A stretch of 6,486 bases of DNA, taken from assembly GCA_050258715.1 (NCBI GenBank), contig JBLMZH010000060.1, forward strand, positions 1 through 6,486, in the 5' to 3' direction. A program made the position numbers and the translations under genes. Below are positions 5,325 through 6,486 of the stretch, in pieces (positions within the stretch are counted from its first letter, which is position 1; the number at the start of each line of letters is the position of its first letter). The notes beneath the pieces were generated by a model. The model had not been told where the DNA came from and searched no databases. It was given only the letters and a program-made list of their open reading frames with translations. The stretch is from JBLMZH01 sp050258715. Its GTDB lineage: Bacteria > Patescibacteriota > Doudnabacteria > UBA920 > O2-02-FULL-48-8.

Positions 5325-5710
5325 ATGCAATAATTTTTGTTCTGATCGGGATCGGGCTTATCAATACGATTTATCTTTCCTCGCACGTCATCAGCAAAAA
5401 GCCGGTTAAGTGCTATTTTTTCCCGCCTGAGTGGTGTACTAAGGTTCAGTTCAGTAACTACAGCAGAACGTTCGGCATACCCAATCCTTTTGCCGGGCTG
5501 GCCATGTTCATCCTGCTCTTTGTGTTCATGCTTTTATATGTGAACGGATTATTTGCCTTTTGGCCGGTTACAGTCGTGGTCCTCATCGGGTTTCTGTTTT
5601 CCATGTACTTTACCTACATTCAAGGATTCGTGCTGAAAGCGTATTGCACCTGGTGCGTGTTGTCCGCGATTGAATTTGTCCTTCTGTTTTTGATCATCGC
5701 GTTTCGATAA
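5321..5710 (+). CDS. VKOR-family membrane thiol oxidoreductase
   Basis: This is a polytopic membrane protein of the vitamin K epoxide reductase family. In bacteria these proteins reoxidise a DsbA-like thiol oxidase and pass electrons to quinone, replacing DsbB. The 129 residues contain four hydrophobic helices (about 3-20, 57-74, 79-101 and 109-127). The loop cysteines are C31 and C39 (KCYFFPPEWC). They are followed by TKVQFS with S45, matching the spacing of human C51 and S57, and by FGIPNPFAGLAMF, the usual post-loop motif. The active-site pair is C109-T-W-C112 at the start of helix 4. All four catalytic cysteines are therefore present. The thioredoxin domain fused to some homologues is absent, and no DsbA partner lies in the window. 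The ATG at 5321 has only a weak ribosome site (TTAAGAAACAA) but overlaps a minigene with a better one. It is divergent from the Cys-rich gene. Nearby exported proteins could be clients. Confidence 0.9.
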   Translation: MNAIIFVLIGIGLINTIYLSSHVISKKPVKCYFFPPEWCTKVQFSNYSRTFGIPNPFAGLAMFILLFVFMLLYVNGLFAFWPVTVVVLIGFLFSMYFTYIQGFVLKAYCTWCVLSAIEFVLLFLIIAFR

Positions 5711-5729
5711 CACTAAGGTAGCTGATAAT

Positions 5730-5755
5730 AAAAGCCTCCAAAAGGGGGCTTTTTT
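5730..5755 (+). terminator. Terminator of the VKOR gene
   Basis: AAAAGCCTCC (5730-5739) pairs with GGGGGCTTTT (5744-5753), one G-U pair, around an AAAA tetraloop, ending in a run of six T. It lies 19 bases past the stop. Confidence 0.92.
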
Positions 5756-5762
5756 GATTCCC

Positions 5763-5791
5763 TTGACAGTACTTTTTTCGAGGATTATAGT
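5763..5791 (+). promoter_or_regulatory. Strong sigma70-type promoter, leader-element copy 1
   Basis: Perfect -35 TTGACA (5763-5768), 17-base spacer and -10 TATAGT (5786-5791). The predicted start, G5797, is the first base of the conserved leader hairpin. Preceded by CCC, as is the copy at 6372. Confidence 0.9.
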
Positions 5792-5796
5792 TTGCC

Positions 5797-5827
5797 GTCA
5801 AGCTTTAAACTTGGCTTTAGACCTAAA
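5797..5827 (+). promoter_or_regulatory. Conserved 5'-terminal leader element, copy 1
   Basis: The hairpin GTCAAG (5797-5802), loop CTTTAAA, CTTGGC (5810-5815) starts at the predicted +1. The near-palindrome TTTAGACCTAAA (5816-5827) follows without a gap. The same layout recurs at 6406-6440. It could be an RNA element affecting stability or translation, or an operator. The leader continues 30 nt to the ATG and contains TTAAGAAACAA and the ribosome site GCGAGG. Confidence 0.65.
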
Positions 5828-5857
5828 AATACAAATTAAGAAACAAGCGAGGTTTAT

Positions 5858-6283
5858 ATGAAGAAAGCAAGAATGATGGTTGGGGCCGGCTTGGCCTCCG
5901 CTATCGCGTTTTCAGCGCTATATTCCTTTGCGGCCAAGCCGAATTATGCCGGTCAAATGCCGAAGGACGAGCGCACAGTATTAATGGAACAGGCCCGGGC
6001 GGATAAGCTTCAAGCCCAGGCGCAAAAGGCCATCGATTCCGCTGTCGCGCTGAACGACAAACTGACGGCGAAGGCCGCTGAGCTGAACATTGAAATTCCC
6101 GCCAGCGATTTTCAGACCTATCTTGACCAGGCCAACGCCGCTTTTGCGGCCGGTCAATACAAGGATGCGAAATTGTTTGCCAACATGGCCAAGGATGCGC
6201 TTGAGCCCTTAGATCTTTTGATCGAAGAAGCTGAGGCGGCATTGGAAGCCACCACCGAGCCTGTCGAAGACCCGGTCGTCTAA
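5858..6283 (+). CDS. Secreted alpha-helical protein, unknown function
   Basis: The 141-residue product has a cleavable signal peptide: a MKKAR start, a hydrophobic core at about 6-22 and a plausible cleavage after FAA near residue 26. The mature part is Ala-, Lys- and Glu-rich and mostly helical. One helix spans about 38-76 (EQARADKLQAQAQKAIDSA...). A short break follows at EIPASD, then a second helical region (86-130) with AAFAAGQYKDAKLFANMA, a pattern like a single TPR-type helix hairpin (A..A..GxYxxAxxxAxxA). The C-terminus is acidic (EEAEAALEATTEPVEDPVV). It has no cysteines or catalytic motif. It could be a periplasmic or surface coiled-coil adaptor or chaperone-like protein, but function is unassigned. 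GCGAGG lies 5 bases before the ATG. It has its own strong promoter, the conserved leader element and a terminator. The following gene shares the leader element and also starts MKK, so the two may be co-regulated paralogues. Confidence 0.88.
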   Translation: MKKARMMVGAGLASAIAFSALYSFAAKPNYAGQMPKDERTVLMEQARADKLQAQAQKAIDSAVALNDKLTAKAAELNIEIPASDFQTYLDQANAAFAAGQYKDAKLFANMAKDALEPLDLLIEEAEAALEATTEPVEDPVV

Positions 6284-6305
6284 TCATTTCGTTTTATCTG
6301 CACCA

Positions 6306-6343
6306 AAAAACCCCGCAAAAGCTTAAGCAATTGCGGGGTTTTT
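6306..6343. terminator. Intrinsic terminator after the 5858 gene
   Basis: A 13-bp stem AAAAACCCCGCAA (6306-6318) / TTGCGGGGTTTTT (6331-6343). The 12-nt loop contains AAGCTTAAGC. It lies 22 bases past the stop. Symmetric A and T runs would let it work both ways. Confidence 0.93.
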
Positions 6344-6358
6344 AATTGCTTGGAGTAT
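6342..6358 (+). repeat. 17-bp direct repeat, copy A
   Basis: TTAATTGCTTGGAGTAT overlaps the T-run of the terminator. It matches copy B in 16 of 17 positions, exactly 37 bases downstream. Confidence 0.75.
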
Positions 6359-6371
6359 TCTGGTTTTGCCC

Positions 6372-6400
6372 TTGACACTTAATTGCTTGGGGTATATATT
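6372..6400 (+). promoter_or_regulatory. Strong sigma70-type promoter, leader-element copy 2
   Basis: Perfect -35 TTGACA (6372-6377), 17-base spacer and -10 TATATT (6395-6400). The predicted start, G6406, is the first base of the conserved hairpin. The direct-repeat copy B fills the spacer. Confidence 0.9.
6379..6395 (+). repeat. 17-bp direct repeat, copy B (in promoter spacer)
   Basis: TTAATTGCTTGGGGTAT differs from copy A at one position. It lies between the -35 and -10, so a protein bound to both copies would cover the promoter. Confidence 0.75.
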
Positions 6401-6405
6401 TTCCC

Positions 6406-6440
6406 GTCAAGCTGATCAAAGGCTTGGCTTTAGGTCTAAA
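6406..6440 (+). promoter_or_regulatory. Conserved 5'-terminal leader element, copy 2
   Basis: GTCAAGC (6406-6412) pairs with GCTTGGC (6422-6428) through seven pairs, one G-U, around a 9-nt loop. TTTAGGTCTAAA (6429-6440) follows directly and is the exact reverse complement of the corresponding copy 1 sequence. The distance to the ATG is 30 nt, as in copy 1. Confidence 0.65.
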
Positions 6441-6470
6441 AATCCCACCATAGAAAGGGGGTGAATTTAA

Positions 6471-6486
6471 ATGAAAAAGATCTTTC
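6471..6486 (+). CDS. Start of a gene cut by the window edge (probably exported protein)
   Basis: Only MKKIF is visible. The start is well supported: AAAGGGGG lies 9 bases upstream, with a strong promoter and the conserved leader further up. A Lys-Lys start followed by hydrophobic residues fits a signal peptide, as in the 5858 gene that shares its leader. Function cannot be read. Confidence 0.7.

Noticed and set aside
5797..5827. Leader element as a known riboswitch (for example c-di-GMP or preQ1 class)
   Set aside because: It is too short, and I could not match the conserved core sequences of classes I know. Left as an unnamed element.
5901..6287. 128-codon - strand ORF opposite the secreted helical protein gene
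   Set aside because: It is antisense to a gene with a signal peptide, strong promoter and leader. Its product is Arg/Pro/Trp-rich and looks like an antisense shadow.
1..6486. tRNA, rRNA, CRISPR array, insertion sequence or phage integrase
   Set aside because: I looked for tRNA-like cloverleafs, regular spaced repeats, transposase motifs and terminal inverted repeats and saw none. The repeats present are short leader or promoter elements.

Overview
The window is bacterial DNA of intermediate GC content. Most genes are single units, each with its own hairpin-plus-T-run terminator and a sigma70-type promoter. The short single-domain proteins and the RRM RNA-binding protein with a glycine-rich tail resemble what is common in uncultivated lineages such as Patescibacteria. 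That placement is an inference from gene style and cannot be confirmed here. Apart from the 7-codon minigene, every complete gene I call ends in TAA or TAG, and I see no sign of a recoded TGA.

Layout. Bases 1-2084 (+) hold the C-terminal half of a DEAD-box RNA helicase, followed closely by an NRAMP-fold metal-ion transporter with altered metal-site motifs. A shared bidirectional terminator separates them from a convergent (-) gene for a cold-shock-type RRM protein, which has a strong promoter and a leader of about 117 nt. Bases 2630-3150 are mostly non-coding and contain two terminators, a possible small transcript or 49-residue ORF, and the promoter of the next gene. Bases 3151-3765 (+) encode a membrane-anchored protein of unknown function. 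Convergent to it, 3818-4756 (-) is a secreted glutamic peptidase of the eqolisin (G1) family with its Gln/Glu dyad intact. Bases 5001-5189 (-) encode a small Cys/His-rich metal-binding protein. It is divergent from a VKOR-family membrane thiol oxidoreductase at 5321-5710 (+). Bases 5858-6283 (+) encode a secreted helical protein, and the next gene begins at 6471 and is cut by the window edge.

How the parts relate. The helicase and the RRM protein both suggest RNA handling, perhaps in the cold. The transporter, Cys-rich protein, VKOR and secreted proteins suggest metal handling and extracytoplasmic protein folding or processing. No single pathway is evident.

The most unusual feature is a leader element present twice, upstream of 5858 and 6471. 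Each copy has a TTGACA-N17 promoter. At the predicted +1 (six bases after the -10) an identically placed hairpin begins, with stem GTCAAG(C)/(G)CTTGGC and divergent loops. It is followed directly by a near-palindrome, TTTAGACCTAAA in one copy and its exact reverse complement in the other. This looks like a shared regulatory RNA or operator controlling adjacent secreted-protein genes.
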